Shown piece by piece: positions 42,906 through 53,922 of a stretch of 64,000 nt of DNA; within the stretch, counting starts at the first letter, position 1; every line of letters begins with the position of its first letter. The translations under genes were made by a program, and so were the position numbers. The notes beneath the pieces were generated by a model, which was not told the origin of the DNA, ran no database searches, and worked only from the letters and a program-made list of their open reading frames with translations. Origin of the DNA: Sporosarcina trichiuri (GTDB lineage: Bacteria > Bacillota > Bacilli > Bacillales_A > Planococcaceae); contig NZ_CP129119.1 of NCBI RefSeq assembly GCF_030406775.1, forward strand, positions 964,001-1,028,000. Reading direction: 5' to 3'.

Positions 42906-43319
42906 TTACTCATCCCCCAGTCTGCGTTTCGAGCATAATTCAAACAGGACGCCGAACGATGACTTCGGATGCAGGAAAGCGACCTCTGCGCCGCCTGCAC
43001 CCTCTTTCGGCTCCTCCTGGAGGAGCCGCACACCATGCGATCGCAACTCTTCCATGCGTCCGCGGATATCCCGGACACCGAATGCGATGTGATGCACCCC
43101 TTCACCGCGTGTCTCGATGAATTTAGCGACAGGGCCATCTGTTCCGATCGGCTCGAGCAGTTCCAGTTTGATGTTGCCGGCATCCAGGAACGCAACGGTC
43201 ACCTGCTGCTCGGGAACCGTTTCAGTGCCGAGCAGTTCCAGGCCCAGTGTATGTATGTAATACGAAAGCGAATCGTCCATGTTTTTCACGGCAATCCCGA
43301 TGTGATCCACCTTTTCCAA
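42906..43319 (-). CDS. mce: Methylmalonyl-CoA epimerase
   Basis: 137 residues from a TTG at 43319; GGGGTGGGACT is directly upstream and the protein then begins EKVDHIGIAVKNMDDS as the family does. It is a VOC/glyoxalase fold with metal ligands His in VDHIGIAV, His in GVHHIAFGV and Glu in GVLFELC. It converts (S)- to (R)-methylmalonyl-CoA between the carboxylase and the mutase. Its stop lies two bases before the carboxyltransferase ATG, so the two are coupled. Confidence 0.93.
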   Translation of the reverse strand: MEKVDHIGIAVKNMDDSLSYYIHTLGLELLGTETVPEQQVTVAFLDAGNIKLELLEPIGTDGPVAKFIETRGEGVHHIAFGVRDIRGRMEELRSHGVRLLQEEPKEGAGGAEVAFLHPKSSFGVLFELCSKRRLGDE

Positions 43320-43367
43320 AGTCCCACCCCTATTCTGATGTATATGAATAAAAAGACAGACTGCCTG

Positions 43368-43395
43368 TTGAGAATTCCGCTGATTCTGTTAGAAT
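43368..43395 (+). promoter_or_regulatory. Sigma-A promoter of prli42
   Basis: TTGAGA (43368-43373), 16 bp, TAGAAT (43390-43395). Confidence 0.6.
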
Positions 43396-43428
43396 GGAGA
43401 TATCAAACCAATTAAGGGGTTATCGCTC

Positions 43429-43524
43429 ATGAGCAACAAGAAAGTCCAGAAAGTAATCGTCTATGTCATGATCGCAACTATGGTGATCTCCACTGTCGTC
43501 ATAGGTATCAGCACCCTGTTCTGA
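43429..43524 (+). CDS. prli42: Stressosome-associated membrane miniprotein Prli42
   Basis: 31 residues, ATG at 43429 with TTAAGGGG upstream, TGA at 43522-43524. The sequence MSNKKVQKVIVYVMIATMV, then a hydrophobic end VVIGISTLF, follows the Prli42 pattern: short Lys-rich cytoplasmic start and one membrane helix. In Listeria it anchors the stressosome to the membrane and is needed for sigma-B activation. It has its own promoter and a perfect terminator, in the opposite direction to its neighbours. Confidence 0.88.
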   Translation: MSNKKVQKVIVYVMIATMVISTVVIGISTLF

Positions 43525-43539
43525 TCACGCTCGAATATG

Positions 43540-43577
43540 CAGGCCGGCATCAGTAATCTGATGCCGGCCTGTTTGTT
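43540..43577 (+). terminator. Terminator of prli42
   Basis: CAGGCCGGCATCAG / CTGATGCCGGCCTG, 14 perfect pairs, loop TAAT, then TTTGTT. Confidence 0.9.
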
Positions 43578-43580
43578 CAA

Positions 43581-44021
43581 TCAGAGTTCGTCGCAGTACT
43601 TATCGAACTGTTCCTGCAGATTCATGACGACGGACATCGGATCGTGCCCCTCGATTTCGTGACGGCCTACTTCAGCGACCATCTCCCCATCTTTCATGAG
43701 CGCGAAGGACGGCGAGGAAGGCAGATGATACTCACCGAAATGCATCCGTGCCTGTGCAGTCGCTTCCTTATCCTGACCGGCAAAGACCGTGACAAGGTGA
43801 TCCGGCCGCTTATCGTAGTGGATGGCATGCAGCGCTGCGGGACGGGCGATTCCGCCTGCACAGCCGCATACGGAGTTCACCATCACAAGCGTCGTGCCGG
43901 GGCGCGTGAACGCCGTTTCCACCTCTTCAGCCGTCTTCAGCTGCTCATAGCCGCCCGCTTCCATTTCACTGCGTGCCTGGCCGGTTATATCGTCCATATA
44001 GAAATTGAAATCCATAGTCAT
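43581..44021 (-). CDS. brxB: Bacilliredoxin BrxB (YqiW)
   Basis: 146 residues, ATG at 44021 with AAGGAGGAGGACAACTGTT. Family marks: [18 protein letters not shown] at the start, the CGC redox site in [49 protein letters not shown]. It removes bacillithiol from mixed disulfides after oxidative stress. Monocistronic, with a good extended -10 promoter. Confidence 0.95.
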   Translation of the reverse strand: MTMDFNFYMDDITGQARSEMEAGGYEQLKTAEEVETAFTRPGTTLVMVNSVCGCAGGIARPAALHAIHYDKRPDHLVTVFAGQDKEATAQARMHFGEYHLPSSPSFALMKDGEMVAEVGRHEIEGHDPMSVVMNLQEQFDKYCDEL

Positions 44022-44053
44022 AACAGTTGTCCTCCTCCTTGCAAGATATCTCT

Positions 44054-44082
44054 ATCATACCAGTTTACGGGGCTGATGAAAA
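44054..44082 (-). promoter_or_regulatory. Promoter of brxB
   Basis: Minus strand TTTTCA (44077-44082), 17 bp, TATGAT (44054-44059) with an extended TGG ahead of it. Confidence 0.6.
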
Positions 44083-44094
44083 CCGTTCAGCCGC

Positions 44095-45207
44095 TCAGCT
44101 GTTTTCCTCGGGGGCACCCTCATCCTCACTGAATACCCGCTTCACCGCTCCGGCTACGGTCAGCTCGTCTGCAAGAACTCTCGCTTCGAGCGCAGCAACA
44201 AGTTCCTTCCTGCCCGGTGTCTCGTAGAACGAATGGATCAGCTGGTCTTCGATCATGGAATGGAACCAGCTCCGTGTCTGTTCCTGACGCCGCTGGGTCC
44301 AGTAACCTGCGGACTGCATCTGGTCCCTGAATGATTCGATCATCGCCCAGGTTTCCGCAAGTCCTGTTTTCTCGATGGAAGAAACGGCAAGCGCCTGTGT
44401 AGTCCAGCCGGGGGTGGCAGGCTGCAGGAAGTGTGCGAGCTGCCGGTAATCCCGTACGGTCTTTTTGGCCAGCCGTTCATTGCCGCCGTCGGCTTTGTGG
44501 ACAAGGACTCCATCCACCAGCTCCATGATTCCTTTTTTCATCCCCTGCAGCTCGTCTCCCGCACCGGTGAGCGCCAGCATCAGGAAGAAATCCGTCATTT
44601 CCCTGACGGCTGTTTCCGATTGCCCGACGCCCACGGTCTCCACTAAGATGACATCATAGCCGGCAGCTTCACACAGCAGCATCGTCTCCCGTGTCTTCCT
44701 GTGGACGCCGCCGAGGGTTCCAGCGGACGGTGACGGGCGGATGAATGCCTTCGGCTCGCGTGCAAGCAGCTCCATCCGTGTCTTATCACCAAGAATACTG
44801 CCACCCGAAACGGTGGAACTCGGATCGACGGCAAGAACCGCGACACGGTGACCGGCCTCCGTCAGCATCAGTCCGAACGCTTCGATGAATGTACTTTTGC
44901 CGGCTCCCGGGACTCCGGTGATGCCGACCCGCACACTGCGCCCGGTTTTCGGCAGGAGGCTCAGCAGCAGCTCCTGGCCAGCCGGCCGGTCTTTGGCAGC
45001 GGTGCTTTCTAGCAGAGTGATCCCCTTAGCGAGGCTCAGCCGGTCGCCTGAAGAAATGCCTGCAGTCAGCGCACCGATATCGAGCGGACCAGAGCTTTTC
45101 CTGAACACCTTGCGTCCCGTCCGGCGCATGCCGTCATGGGAGGAGGTGACACCCTCAGCTATATTGAGTGCCGTTTCCTTACCCCGGACATTGTCCTGGC
45201 TGCTCAC
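44095..45207 (-). CDS. meaB: MeaB (ArgK) GTPase chaperone of methylmalonyl-CoA mutase
   Basis: 370 residues from a GTG at 45207 that overlaps the mutB stop (GAGGAAGTGATGGA upstream). G-protein motifs: Walker [22 protein letters not shown], Walker [14 protein letters not shown], and the base motif VHKADGG in the NKxD position. The 45-residue N-terminal stretch before [12 protein letters not shown] is longer than usual. It gates cobalamin loading and protects the mutase from inactivation. Last gene of the mutA-mutB-meaB operon. Confidence 0.92.
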   Translation of the reverse strand: MSSQDNVRGKETALNIAEGVTSSHDGMRRTGRKVFRKSSGPLDIGALTAGISSGDRLSLAKGITLLESTAAKDRPAGQELLLSLLPKTGRSVRVGITGVPGAGKSTFIEAFGLMLTEAGHRVAVLAVDPSSTVSGGSILGDKTRMELLAREPKAFIRPSPSAGTLGGVHRKTRETMLLCEAAGYDVILVETVGVGQSETAVREMTDFFLMLALTGAGDELQGMKKGIMELVDGVLVHKADGGNERLAKKTVRDYRQLAHFLQPATPGWTTQALAVSSIEKTGLAETWAMIESFRDQMQSAGYWTQRRQEQTRSWFHSMIEDQLIHSFYETPGRKELVAALEARVLADELTVAGAVKRVFSEDEGAPEENS

Positions 45208-47363
45208 TCCATCACTTCCTCGTAACCGAGCTGGCGGTAGATCTCTTCAATCACCTTTTGAGCTGCAACAGGGATGACCGTCCCGGGACCGAAAATTGCG
45301 GCCGCTCCGTTCTCACGCAGGAATTCATAGTCCTGAGCGGGAATCACACCGCCGACGATGACCAATATGTCCGGTCTGCCAATCTTGGCGAGTTCACTGC
45401 GCAGTGCGGGTACGAGGGTTTTATGGCCTGCCGCAAGGGAACTGACACCGATGACATGTACATCGTTCTCGGCCGCCTGCAAGGCTGTTTCTTCAGGCGT
45501 CTGGAACAGCGGGCCGATGTCCACATCGAATCCAAGATCGGCAAATGAGGAGGCGATGACTTTCGCGCCGCGGTCATGGCCGTCCTGCCCCATTTTCGCG
45601 ACGAGTATGCGCGGACGGCGCCCCTCGTTTTCAAGGAATTCATCTGTCATCAGTTTGACTTCATCAATCTCTTCGGAATTGGAGAAGTTTTGGCTGTAGA
45701 TGCCGCTTACGGACCGGATGACCGCTTTGTGACGTCCCGAAACCGCTTCAATGGCATCGGAGATTTCTCCGATGGTCGCCCTGGCGCGAGCTGCATCGAC
45801 AGCGAGTGCCAGAAGATTGGCTGACCCATCGGCAGCCGCTGAGCTCAGGCGGTCCAGCGCCGTTTTGACGGCCTGCCCGTCCCGGTTCTCCTTGACCCTG
45901 CCGAGACGCTCGATCTGCTTCTGCCGGACGAGCGTGTTATCGATATCGAGGATGTCGATCGGTTCCTCCTCATCCAGCCGGTATTGGTTAACTCCAACGA
46001 TCGTCTCGCTTTTCGAGTCGATTTTCGCCTGTCTTTTTGCTGCGGCTTCTTCGATCTTCATCTTCGGCAGGCCGGTCTCGATCGCTTTCGCCATTCCGCC
46101 GAGGTCTTCGATCTCTTCGATAAGTGTCCATGCTCTGTCCACGAGTTCCGCCGTAAGCGATTCGACGTAATAGGACCCTCCCCACGGATCGATCGTTTTG
46201 GTCATCAGTGTCTCTTCTTGCAGGAACAACTGCGTGTTGCGTGCAATCCGGGCAGAGAAATCTGTCGGCAGGGCGATCGCTTCATCGAGCGCATTCGTGT
46301 GGAGCGACTGCGTATGCCCCATGGCCGCAGCATTCGCTTCGATCAGCGTCCGGGCGACATTGTTGAACGGATCCTGTTCCGTGAGGCTCCATCCCGAGGT
46401 CTGAGAATGTGTTCGGAGGGCAAGGGACTTCGGATTTTTCGGATCGAACGTTTTCATCATTTTCGCCCAAATGATACGGGCTGCCCGCATCTTTGCGATT
46501 TCCATGAAATAGTTCATGCCCACTGCCCAGAAGAACGACAGTCTCGGTGCGAACGAATCGATATCGATACCTGCCTGCAGCCCGGTCCGCACGTATTCCA
46601 GGCCGTCCGCGAGTGTGTAGGCCAGTTCGATATCCGCTGTGGCACCCGCCTCCTGCATATGATAGCCGGAGATGGAGATCGAATTGAATTTCGGCATATT
46701 TTTGGATGTGTACTCGAATATGTCTGCAATGATTTTCATGGACATTTCGGGAGGGAATATATAGGTGTTCCTCACCATGTATTCTTTGAGGATATCATTC
46801 TGTATTGTGCCGGCGAGCTGTTCGGGCGTTACCCCCTGTTCTTCCGCTGCAACGATATAGAAGGCCATGATCGGCAGGACGGCACCATTCATAGTCATGG
46901 AGACAGACATCTGGTCGAGCGGGATGCCGTCGAACAGGATTTTCATATCCTCGACGGAGTCGATGGCGACACCAGCTTTCCCGACATCGCCGGTCACCCG
47001 CGGGTGGTCCGAGTCGTATCCTCTGTGTGTCGCGAGGTCGAACGCCACGGACAGCCCTTTCTGGCCCATCGCAAGATTGCGGCGGTAGAACGCATTGCTT
47101 TCTTCAGCCGTCGAAAATCCTGCATATTGCCGGACCGTCCACGGACGGGATACATACATCGTCGGGTACGGGCCGCGTGTGTTCGGGGCGATCCCCGGAA
47201 AGCCGTCCAAATGCCCGGCGTCCTTCATGTCCTCAGCAGTATACATGGGACGGACGGGGATCCCTTCATTGGTCATGAATGGACTGTCTGATGCTTGCCC
47301 CCTCTGCTGTCCCCCGTTCAGCACTCCTGTAAGATTGACTTGGCTGAAATCAGGCTTTTTCAT
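45204..47363 (-). CDS. mutB: Methylmalonyl-CoA mutase large (catalytic) subunit
   Basis: 719 residues, ATG at 47363 behind AGGGAGGGATCACAG and overlapping the end of mutA by 14 bp. TIM-barrel marks: [69 protein letters not shown]. The C-terminal cobalamin domain has the lower-ligand motif in [13 protein letters not shown] (DxHxxG) and [11 protein letters not shown]. It isomerises (R)-methylmalonyl-CoA to succinyl-CoA with adenosylcobalamin. Forms a heterodimer with MutA. Confidence 0.95.
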   Translation of the reverse strand: MKKPDFSQVNLTGVLNGGQQRGQASDSPFMTNEGIPVRPMYTAEDMKDAGHLDGFPGIAPNTRGPYPTMYVSRPWTVRQYAGFSTAEESNAFYRRNLAMGQKGLSVAFDLATHRGYDSDHPRVTGDVGKAGVAIDSVEDMKILFDGIPLDQMSVSMTMNGAVLPIMAFYIVAAEEQGVTPEQLAGTIQNDILKEYMVRNTYIFPPEMSMKIIADIFEYTSKNMPKFNSISISGYHMQEAGATADIELAYTLADGLEYVRTGLQAGIDIDSFAPRLSFFWAVGMNYFMEIAKMRAARIIWAKMMKTFDPKNPKSLALRTHSQTSGWSLTEQDPFNNVARTLIEANAAAMGHTQSLHTNALDEAIALPTDFSARIARNTQLFLQEETLMTKTIDPWGGSYYVESLTAELVDRAWTLIEEIEDLGGMAKAIETGLPKMKIEEAAAKRQAKIDSKSETIVGVNQYRLDEEEPIDILDIDNTLVRQKQIERLGRVKENRDGQAVKTALDRLSSAAADGSANLLALAVDAARARATIGEISDAIEAVSGRHKAVIRSVSGIYSQNFSNSEEIDEVKLMTDEFLENEGRRPRILVAKMGQDGHDRGAKVIASSFADLGFDVDIGPLFQTPEETALQAAENDVHVIGVSSLAAGHKTLVPALRSELAKIGRPDILVIVGGVIPAQDYEFLRENGAAAIFGPGTVIPVAAQKVIEEIYRQLGYEEVME

Positions 47364-49032
47364 CTGTGATCCCTCCCTTGCTGAGACTGATGATCTCTGT
47401 GAGTTTCATAACCTTATCCTGTCCTGCATGGATGAAACCGTTCAGCCCGGATCTGAGCCACTGCTCAGCTAGTGCCGGAGCTGCCTTACCGGCTGCATCG
47501 AGACGGATGCTGTCCGCCACTCTGGCAAGCACATCGGCGGTAACTGACTCCAATTTCGCGGGATCGGCACAAAGAATAGCATAATCGGGTGTTTCACTGT
47601 TCAGCCAGGCAGCAGCATCCGAGCCGCTGCTGCACGGCGGCGCCATTCGTGCCGTCAACCCTGCAACCGCAAGGAAGCCGGCTGCGAAATCAGTGCGGGG
47701 TTTGTAGTCTGCGAGCTTTCCGAACGGAATGAGGACGATGTCGAGTCTGCATCCTTTCGCCCTCTCCCTCAGACGCTCGAACGGATAGGCTGGCCGGTCT
47801 TCCGCGCTGATCGCAGTCAGCGACAGCTGTTCTGCACCCTCCGGATCGGCGTATACATTCGTTCCGATCAGCCGCAGCTCACCTGCAGCCGCCTTCGTTT
47901 TCCGTTCGTCCGCGAGCTCTTCAAGCCTGCCTGAGGCAAGGAACCCTTCGGTGCCCCCCGCCTCCTGCATATCGAGGAAGCGCTGCCATGCGCGCCGGAT
48001 CAGTTCGTCCGTCAGCTGTTCGATGAAATATGAACCTCCTGAAGGGTCTGCGGTCTTTCCGGCGTGCGTCTCTTCACGGAGGATGAGCTGCATGCTGCGC
48101 GCATAGCGCTGCGACTGCGGCGTGTCACCGGTCAATGCATTGTATGGTGTCACCATCAGCCAGTCGGCACCGCCGAGCACGGCGGAAAACGCACTGTTGG
48201 CCGCTCTCAGCAGGTTGACATGAGGGTCGATCTTGGAGAATGACCTCATGGAGGTGATGCCGCAGACTGGGATGGTTATATCATCATCCGCTCCATAGGC
48301 ACTGCTGAACAATGACCAGAGCGACCGGAATGCACGGAACTTGGCGATTTCCATGAAGAACTGCGTGTCTGCGGCAAATCGGAAGAACACGCTGTTCGCG
48401 AACTGTTCGAAGTCCTCTGATTTCTCGGCACGTTCTGCAGCCGCTGCCAGAGCGTATGCCAGTTCAGTCACACTGTCGGCGCCTTTCATATGGATCGGTT
48501 CGAGATCGATCCCTTCCGTCCGGACGTTCGGATATCCTGCAGGCATGCGGAAATTACCTGCGCACAGAAGCCCGGACACCGATTTCCGGTCCGTTTCCTG
48601 CACTTTCCCGAACACTTTCAGGATCTCGTCCTCTTCTTCAATGTGGAACCAGGCGATCGGCGACTCTGTCAGCAGTTCTGCAAGCTGCTCCAGCGACGTG
48701 TCGTCCCATTCGATCTTCTGCTGTCTTCCGTCCAGGCAGATCGCTTCATTGCCTTTCTCCAGCCCTTCCCTTACACCAGTGAGCCATTCCTGCCCTGTCT
48801 GGCCTCCTGCGCCCTGCGCAATCACCCAGCTGCCGTTATCCGGCCGCACCGGCAGCCGGGCAGGCCGTTCCATATACAGCGGTTTGAGGCGGATCCCTTC
48901 CATCGTCTCCGTCTCCAGCGTCTCCACCTTCCTGCCCTTCAGTGACGTTTCCGCTGCGGCTCTCCATTCTTCTGCTGTCGGCCGGCTGAACTCCTGCTGT
49001 TTCATCGTATGTATGTCGGACTTGCCCATCAT
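47350..49032 (-). CDS. mutA: Methylmalonyl-CoA mutase small subunit
   Basis: 560 residues from the first of two ATGs at 49032 (GAGGAGGGACA upstream; 49029 is equally possible). It has the mutase barrel in degenerate form ([71 protein letters not shown]), but the C-terminal domain lacks the DxHxxG cobalamin motif, as expected for the non-catalytic subunit. It heads the mutA-mutB-meaB operon after the bkd terminator. Confidence 0.92.
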   Translation of the reverse strand: MMGKSDIHTMKQQEFSRPTAEEWRAAAETSLKGRKVETLETETMEGIRLKPLYMERPARLPVRPDNGSWVIAQGAGGQTGQEWLTGVREGLEKGNEAICLDGRQQKIEWDDTSLEQLAELLTESPIAWFHIEEEDEILKVFGKVQETDRKSVSGLLCAGNFRMPAGYPNVRTEGIDLEPIHMKGADSVTELAYALAAAAERAEKSEDFEQFANSVFFRFAADTQFFMEIAKFRAFRSLWSLFSSAYGADDDITIPVCGITSMRSFSKIDPHVNLLRAANSAFSAVLGGADWLMVTPYNALTGDTPQSQRYARSMQLILREETHAGKTADPSGGSYFIEQLTDELIRRAWQRFLDMQEAGGTEGFLASGRLEELADERKTKAAAGELRLIGTNVYADPEGAEQLSLTAISAEDRPAYPFERLRERAKGCRLDIVLIPFGKLADYKPRTDFAAGFLAVAGLTARMAPPCSSGSDAAAWLNSETPDYAILCADPAKLESVTADVLARVADSIRLDAAGKAAPALAEQWLRSGLNGFIHAGQDKVMKLTEIISLSKGGITDEKA

Positions 49033-49101
49033 TGTCCCTCCTCGGCTTTTCATGAGTACTGATGAATCCAGTGTACATCATGCTGCACCTGATTGAAAAG
49101 A

Positions 49102-49137
49102 AACCCCCGCGTCCAGTTCATCTTGGCCGGGGGGGTG
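49102..49137 (-). terminator. Possible terminator of the bkd operon
   Basis: Minus strand ACCCCC / GGGGGT (six GC-rich pairs around a long loop) followed by TTCTTTT, 9 bp past the bkdB stop. Weaker than other terminators here, so some read-through into mutA is likely. Confidence 0.5.
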
Positions 49138-49146
49138 CATGCTTTT

Positions 49147-50463
49147 TCAGTAAACGGATGTGTTATCCGGGGAAACAGATTCAAGGATCTCTTTGACGCG
49201 TGCCAGGAAGTTTCCGGCGACGAGTCCATCGAGCACCCGGTGGTCGAGCGACAGACACAGGTTGACAATATCACGCACTGCGATCATACCGTTTTCCATG
49301 ACGACCGGACGTTTGACGATTGATTCCACCTGCAGGATCGCTGCCTGAGGATGGTTGATGATGCCCATCGACTGGACCGAACCGAACGATCCGGTGTTGT
49401 TGACAGTGAATGTGCCGCCCTGCATTTCAGCGGACGTCAGTTTTCCGGACCGCACTTTTCCTGCAAGTTCTGAGATTTCGCGGCCGATGCCTTTGATGGT
49501 CTTCTCGTCAGCCTGTTTGATGACCGGCACGAACAGCGCATCTTCCGTCGCGACAGCGATCGAGATGTTGACGTCCTTTTTCTGGACGATCTTATCGCCG
49601 GCCCACATGGAATTCATCATCGGGAATTCTTTGAGCGCCTGGGATACCGCTTTGACGAAGAATGCGAAGTATGTCAGGTTGAAGCCTTCTTTTTTCTTGA
49701 AGTCGGCTTTCAGCGAGTCACGGTACTGCACCAGCTGAGTCACATCGACTTCGACCATCGTCCATGCATGCGGAGCTTCGTGCACGGATTTCAGCATATT
49801 GTTTGCGATCGCCCGGCGGACACCGGTTACCGGGATTTCGACATCTCCCGGAGCCGTCGGTACGTTCGCAGTGCCGCTGGCGGCCGGTGCTTTTGCAGCC
49901 TGCTGTGCAGGGGCGGATGGAGCCGGTTCTGGCTGTGACGCTGACGATTCTTCTGTTTTCGGCTGCGGTTTTTCACCGCTGTCGATGATGGCCTGGATAT
50001 CTTTGCGTGTGATCCGCCCGTCACGCCCCGAACCGTCTACGAGCGACAGATCGATATCGTGCTCCTGTGAAAGACGGAGGACGGCCGGTGAATAGCGTCC
50101 GGATGCCGCGCCTTTCTCCTTTTTCAAAGGCGTCGACGGCTTCTGTGAACCCGCAGCCGGCATTTCGCTGGCCGGTTCTTCTGCTGCCGGCACTGCTGCC
50201 GGTTCATCCGCCTGGGCACCGCCTTCGGTTTCGATCGTACAGACCACTTCACCGACAGCGACCGTCTGTCCTTCTTCGGTGATGATCTCCTTGATGATGC
50301 CGCTGAAGGAAGATGGCACTTCCGCTGTCACTTTGTCAGTGTTCACTTCCGCAAGCGAGTCATATTTCTCTACATGGTCTCCTGGTTTCACAAGCCATTT
50401 CTCGATAGTCCCCTCGGTGACACTTTCACCGAGCTGGGGCATTTTGATCGATTCGATTGCCAC
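49147..50463 (-). CDS. bkdB: Branched-chain 2-oxoacid dehydrogenase E2 (dihydrolipoyl acyltransferase)
   Basis: 438 residues from a GTG at 50463 (CGGAGGGAATTCCA upstream). One lipoyl domain at 1-78 with the lipoylated Lys44 in EVNTDKVTAEV; an Ala/Pro/Glu linker; the E1/E3-binding domain at about 122-160 (YSPAVLRLSQEHDIDLSLV, DGRITRKDI); a second Ala/Pro-rich linker; then the catalytic domain from about 210 with HRVLDG near the C-terminus. It transfers branched acyl groups to CoA and forms the core of the complex. Last gene of the bkd operon. Confidence 0.95.
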   Translation of the reverse strand: MAIESIKMPQLGESVTEGTIEKWLVKPGDHVEKYDSLAEVNTDKVTAEVPSSFSGIIKEIITEEGQTVAVGEVVCTIETEGGAQADEPAAVPAAEEPASEMPAAGSQKPSTPLKKEKGAASGRYSPAVLRLSQEHDIDLSLVDGSGRDGRITRKDIQAIIDSGEKPQPKTEESSASQPEPAPSAPAQQAAKAPAASGTANVPTAPGDVEIPVTGVRRAIANNMLKSVHEAPHAWTMVEVDVTQLVQYRDSLKADFKKKEGFNLTYFAFFVKAVSQALKEFPMMNSMWAGDKIVQKKDVNISIAVATEDALFVPVIKQADEKTIKGIGREISELAGKVRSGKLTSAEMQGGTFTVNNTGSFGSVQSMGIINHPQAAILQVESIVKRPVVMENGMIAVRDIVNLCLSLDHRVLDGLVAGNFLARVKEILESVSPDNTSVY

Positions 50464-50484
50464 TGGAATTCCCTCCGTCCGTTT

Positions 50485-51468
50485 TTAAAATTCAGCGAGA
50501 TCGCGTGCTGCTTTTTCGACTTTATCCGGATTGACCATGAAGAACTTCTCCATTGTCGGCGCATACGGCATCGCCGGGACATCCGGGCCGGCAAGCCGCT
50601 GGATCGGCGCGTCGAGATCGAACAGGCAGTTCTCGGAGATGATGGCAGCCACTTCGCTCATGATGCTGCCCTCTTTGTTGTCTTCTGTGACGAGAAGGAC
50701 TTTCCCTGTTTTCTTCGCTGCTTCGATGATCGCGTCCCTGTCGAGCGGATAGATCGTCCGCAAGTCGAGGATGTGCGCTGAAATTCCGTCTTCTGCAAGC
50801 CGTTCAGCAGCCTGCAGCGCAAAGTGGACGCAGAGTCCGTATGTGATGATTGTAATGTCTTCGCCTTCACGCTTGACGTCCGCCTTGCCGATTTCAAGAA
50901 CATATTCCTCTTCCGGCACTTCTCCTTTGATGAGGCGGTACGCCCGCTTATGCTCGAAGAACAGGACAGGATCCTCGTCGCGGATTGCCGCTTTCAGCAA
51001 TCCTTTTGCATCATATGGAGTCGACGGAATGACGATTTTAAGTCCCGGTGTGCCGGCAAACATGGATTCCACTGACTGCGAGTGATAAAGCGCGCCGTGG
51101 ACACCGCCGCCGAAAGGTGCACGGACGACAAGCGGACACGACCAATCATTATTGGACCGGTAGCGGATCTTGGCTGCTTCGGAGACAATCTGATTGACCG
51201 CAGGCATGATGAAGTCCGCAAACTGCATCTCTGCGATCGGCCGCATTCCGTACATGGCAGCACCGATCGCTACGCCGGCAATCGCCGATTCGGCCAGCGG
51301 CGTATCAAGAGCGCGGTATTCACCATATTTGTCATACAGCCCGGTCGTTGCTTTGAATACGCCGCCTTTGCGGCCGACATCTTCACCCATGACGAAAACG
51401 TTCTCGTCACGTTCCATCTCTTCTGCCATGGCGCTGGTAATTGCGTCGATATATGAAATGACCGCCAT
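50485..51468 (-). CDS. bkdAB: Branched-chain 2-oxoacid dehydrogenase E1 beta
   Basis: 327 residues, ATG at 51468 sharing a base with the previous stop (TGATG), with AGGAGGGAACGACTG upstream. Transketolase-type beta chain: VISYIDAITSAMAEEMERDENVFVMGEDVG, ADFIMPAVNQIVSEAAK, RAPFGGGVHGALYHSQS, then the C-terminal half ILDLRTIYPLDRD and VTEDNKEGS. It forms the thiamine-diphosphate E1 heterotetramer with BkdAA. Confidence 0.95.
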   Translation of the reverse strand: MAVISYIDAITSAMAEEMERDENVFVMGEDVGRKGGVFKATTGLYDKYGEYRALDTPLAESAIAGVAIGAAMYGMRPIAEMQFADFIMPAVNQIVSEAAKIRYRSNNDWSCPLVVRAPFGGGVHGALYHSQSVESMFAGTPGLKIVIPSTPYDAKGLLKAAIRDEDPVLFFEHKRAYRLIKGEVPEEEYVLEIGKADVKREGEDITIITYGLCVHFALQAAERLAEDGISAHILDLRTIYPLDRDAIIEAAKKTGKVLLVTEDNKEGSIMSEVAAIISENCLFDLDAPIQRLAGPDVPAMPYAPTMEKFFMVNPDKVEKAARDLAEF

Positions 51469-52475
51469 CAGTCGTTCCCTCCTTGTTCCGCATAGACATG
51501 ACGGAGCGCATACTCAGGCTCCGCATACGGCGCCTGTTCCGCATAGTCTGTCGCTTCGTTCACTTCTTTCATGATACGCGTCTCGATCTCATCCCGGCTT
51601 TCGTCTGTCAGGACTCCTGTCTCTTTCAGGTACGCCTCGAATTTCGGCAGCGGATCAAGTCTGCGTTCCGTCTCCAGTTCTTCAGCATCACGATACAGCC
51701 GGTGGTCGTCATCGGACGAGTGGGCTGTGAGACGGTAGCAGACAGCTTCGACAAGGCTCGGACCGTCTCCGCGCCGCGCACGGTCGGCTGCTTCCTTCAT
51801 GACTTTGTAGACCTCGAGCGGATCTGTGCCGTCCACCGTGACGCCCGGCATGCCATAGCCCGCTGCACGGTCGGATACATGCTCACAGGCGATCTGCTTC
51901 TCAAGCGGCACGGAAATCGCATACTTGTTGTTTTCGACCATGATGACTGTCGGCAGCTTATGCACGCCTGCAAAGTTCATGCCTTCATGGAAGTCCCCCT
52001 GGTTGGAAGAACCTTCGCCGAGTGTCGAGAATGTAATGAAATCTTCGCCTTTTATCTTCGCGGCAAGCGCGACCCCTACAGCATGGGGCAGCTGTGTCGT
52101 AACAGGGGAGGAGCCGGTCAGTATACGGTTTTTGTGCTGCCCGAAGTGTCCGGGCATCTGCCGGCCGCCTGAATTCGGATCTTCCGCCTTGGCGAACGCC
52201 GACAGCATAAGATCTTTCGGCGTCATGCCGAAATGGAGAACGACGCCCATATCACGATAATACGGCGCAATCCAGTCCTTGTCTTCGTCGAGCGCGAACG
52301 CTGCGCCGATCTGCGCCGCTTCCTGGCCCTGGCAGCTGATGACGAACGGGACTTTCCCTGCCCGGTTCAGCAGCCACATCCGTTCGTCGATCTTTCTCGC
52401 CATCAGCATAGTTTCATACATCTTGAGCACATCATCATTTGTGAGACCGAGCTCTTCGTGCCGGTTCGTTGCCAT
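51468..52475 (-). CDS. bkdAA: Branched-chain 2-oxoacid dehydrogenase E1 alpha
   Basis: 335 residues, ATG at 52475 with AAAGGGGGAAACACC. The thiamine-diphosphate motif GEGSSNQGDFHEGMNFA ends in VENN as usual; YYRDMGVVLHFG, GRQMPGHFG and the phosphorylation-loop-like AHSSDDDHRLYR are present. It decarboxylates the 2-oxoacids made by leucine dehydrogenase. Coupled to bkdAB by overlap. Confidence 0.95.
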   Translation of the reverse strand: MATNRHEELGLTNDDVLKMYETMLMARKIDERMWLLNRAGKVPFVISCQGQEAAQIGAAFALDEDKDWIAPYYRDMGVVLHFGMTPKDLMLSAFAKAEDPNSGGRQMPGHFGQHKNRILTGSSPVTTQLPHAVGVALAAKIKGEDFITFSTLGEGSSNQGDFHEGMNFAGVHKLPTVIMVENNKYAISVPLEKQIACEHVSDRAAGYGMPGVTVDGTDPLEVYKVMKEAADRARRGDGPSLVEAVCYRLTAHSSDDDHRLYRDAEELETERRLDPLPKFEAYLKETGVLTDESRDEIETRIMKEVNEATDYAEQAPYAEPEYALRHVYAEQGGND

Positions 52476-52494
52476 GGTGTTTCCCCCTTTTTGG

Positions 52495-53922
52495 TTACAT
52501 GTGGATTGCTTTTCCGTCTACCGCCAATGCCGCTTCCCCGATCACTTCTGATAGGGATGGGTGCGGATGGACTGTTTCCGCGATCTCCCAAGGCGTCGCA
52601 TCCAGCACCATCGCAAGCCCCGCCTCGGAAATCATGTCCGTCACACCGGCGCCGATCATATGGACGCCGAGGACATCATCTGTCGCTTCGTCTGCGACGA
52701 TTTTGACGAATCCGTCCGCTTTGCCGTTGACTAGCGCCTTGCCGACCGCCTGGAATGGGAACTTCCCGATTTTCACTGAGTAGCCGCGGTCTTTCGCCTG
52801 CTGCTCGGTGATTCCGACGCTTGCCGCTTCGGGACTCGAGTAGATGCAGCGGGAAATCTTTTCATAATCCATCGGTGCAGGTGACTGGTTGGCAATATGT
52901 TCGACTGCCGCAATCCCTTCGTGGGAAGCGACATGGGCAAGCTGGAGACCGCCGATGCAGTCGCCGATCGCATAGATATGACTTTCTTTCGTCTGGAACG
53001 TGGGCAGTGTCTTAATATAGCCCTTCTCGATTTCGATATCCGTATTCTCGATCCCGATGCCTTCCGTATTTGCCTGACGGCCGACGGAGACCAGCATTTT
53101 CTCCGCCGTGAATGTCTGCTGATCGCCGCCTGTTTCCGCGGAGATCGTAACACTGTTTTCGGACTTCTCGATTGTATCCGGCAGCACTTTTGCCCCGGTG
53201 ACGAAACGGATGCCCTTTTTCTCGAGCAGTTTCTTCATCTCTTTCGAAATGTCCGCATCCTCCGTCGGCAGGATCCGGTCAGCGTATTCGACGACAGTCA
53301 CTTCCACACCGAAATCATTCAGCATGGATGCCCATTCGATTCCGATGACACCCCCGCCGATGATCAGCATCGACGCGGGAAGTGATTCCATGGCAAGCGC
53401 CCCATCCGATGACAGCACCTGCTGTTCATCCAGTTCAAGGCCCGGCAGCGTACGCGGGCGGGACCCGGTGGCAAGTACCAGATTTTTGAGGATGAGCATC
53501 TCATTTTCCTCTCCGTTGTTCATCTCCACCGAGATGGTTCCCGGCATCGGCGAGAAGATGGACGGTCCGAGCATCCGGCCGGTCCCTTCGTAGACATCGA
53601 TCTTGCCTTTCTTCATGAGACCCTGCACACCTTTGTACAACTGGTCGACGATCGACTGTTTCCGCTGCTGGACCGCCTGGAAATCGAGTGAGACACGTTC
53701 CGTGCGCACACCGAAATCTCCGGCTTTCTCTTTTGCCAGCTGGAACACTTCCGCACTTTTCAGAAGTGCTTTGCTCGGAATGCAGCCTCTGTGCAGGCAA
53801 GTGCCGCCGAGTTTCCCCTTTTCAACAAGCGCCGTTTTCAGACCGAGCTGGGCGGAACGGATTGCGGCGACATATCCGCCGGTCCCTCCTCCGAGTATCA
53901 CTACGTCATATTCTTGAGCCAT
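52495..53922 (-). CDS. lpdV: Dihydrolipoyl dehydrogenase (E3) of the Bkd complex
   Basis: 475 residues, ATG at 53922 with CAGGAGGCAGCACACG, overlapping buk by 17 bp. FAD motif [16 protein letters not shown], redox cysteines Cys42 and Cys47 in [12 protein letters not shown] motif [14 protein letters not shown], and the C-terminal catalytic HPHPSLSE. It reoxidises the lipoyl arms of BkdB and makes NADH. Its place in the operon makes it the dedicated E3. Confidence 0.95.
   Translation of the reverse strand: MAQEYDVVILGGGTGGYVAAIRSAQLGLKTALVEKGKLGGTCLHRGCIPSKALLKSAEVFQLAKEKAGDFGVRTERVSLDFQAVQQRKQSIVDQLYKGVQGLMKKGKIDVYEGTGRMLGPSIFSPMPGTISVEMNNGEENEMLILKNLVLATGSRPRTLPGLELDEQQVLSSDGALAMESLPASMLIIGGGVIGIEWASMLNDFGVEVTVVEYADRILPTEDADISKEMKKLLEKKGIRFVTGAKVLPDTIEKSENSVTISAETGGDQQTFTAEKMLVSVGRQANTEGIGIENTDIEIEKGYIKTLPTFQTKESHIYAIGDCIGGLQLAHVASHEGIAAVEHIANQSPAPMDYEKISRCIYSSPEAASVGITEQQAKDRGYSVKIGKFPFQAVGKALVNGKADGFVKIVADEATDDVLGVHMIGAGVTDMISEAGLAMVLDATPWEIAETVHPHPSLSEVIGEAALAVDGKAIHM

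Noticed and set aside
45984..47291. 435-codon plus-strand frame opposite mutB
   Set aside because: Antisense to the mutase, His/Arg/Phe-rich, no ribosome site or family resemblance.
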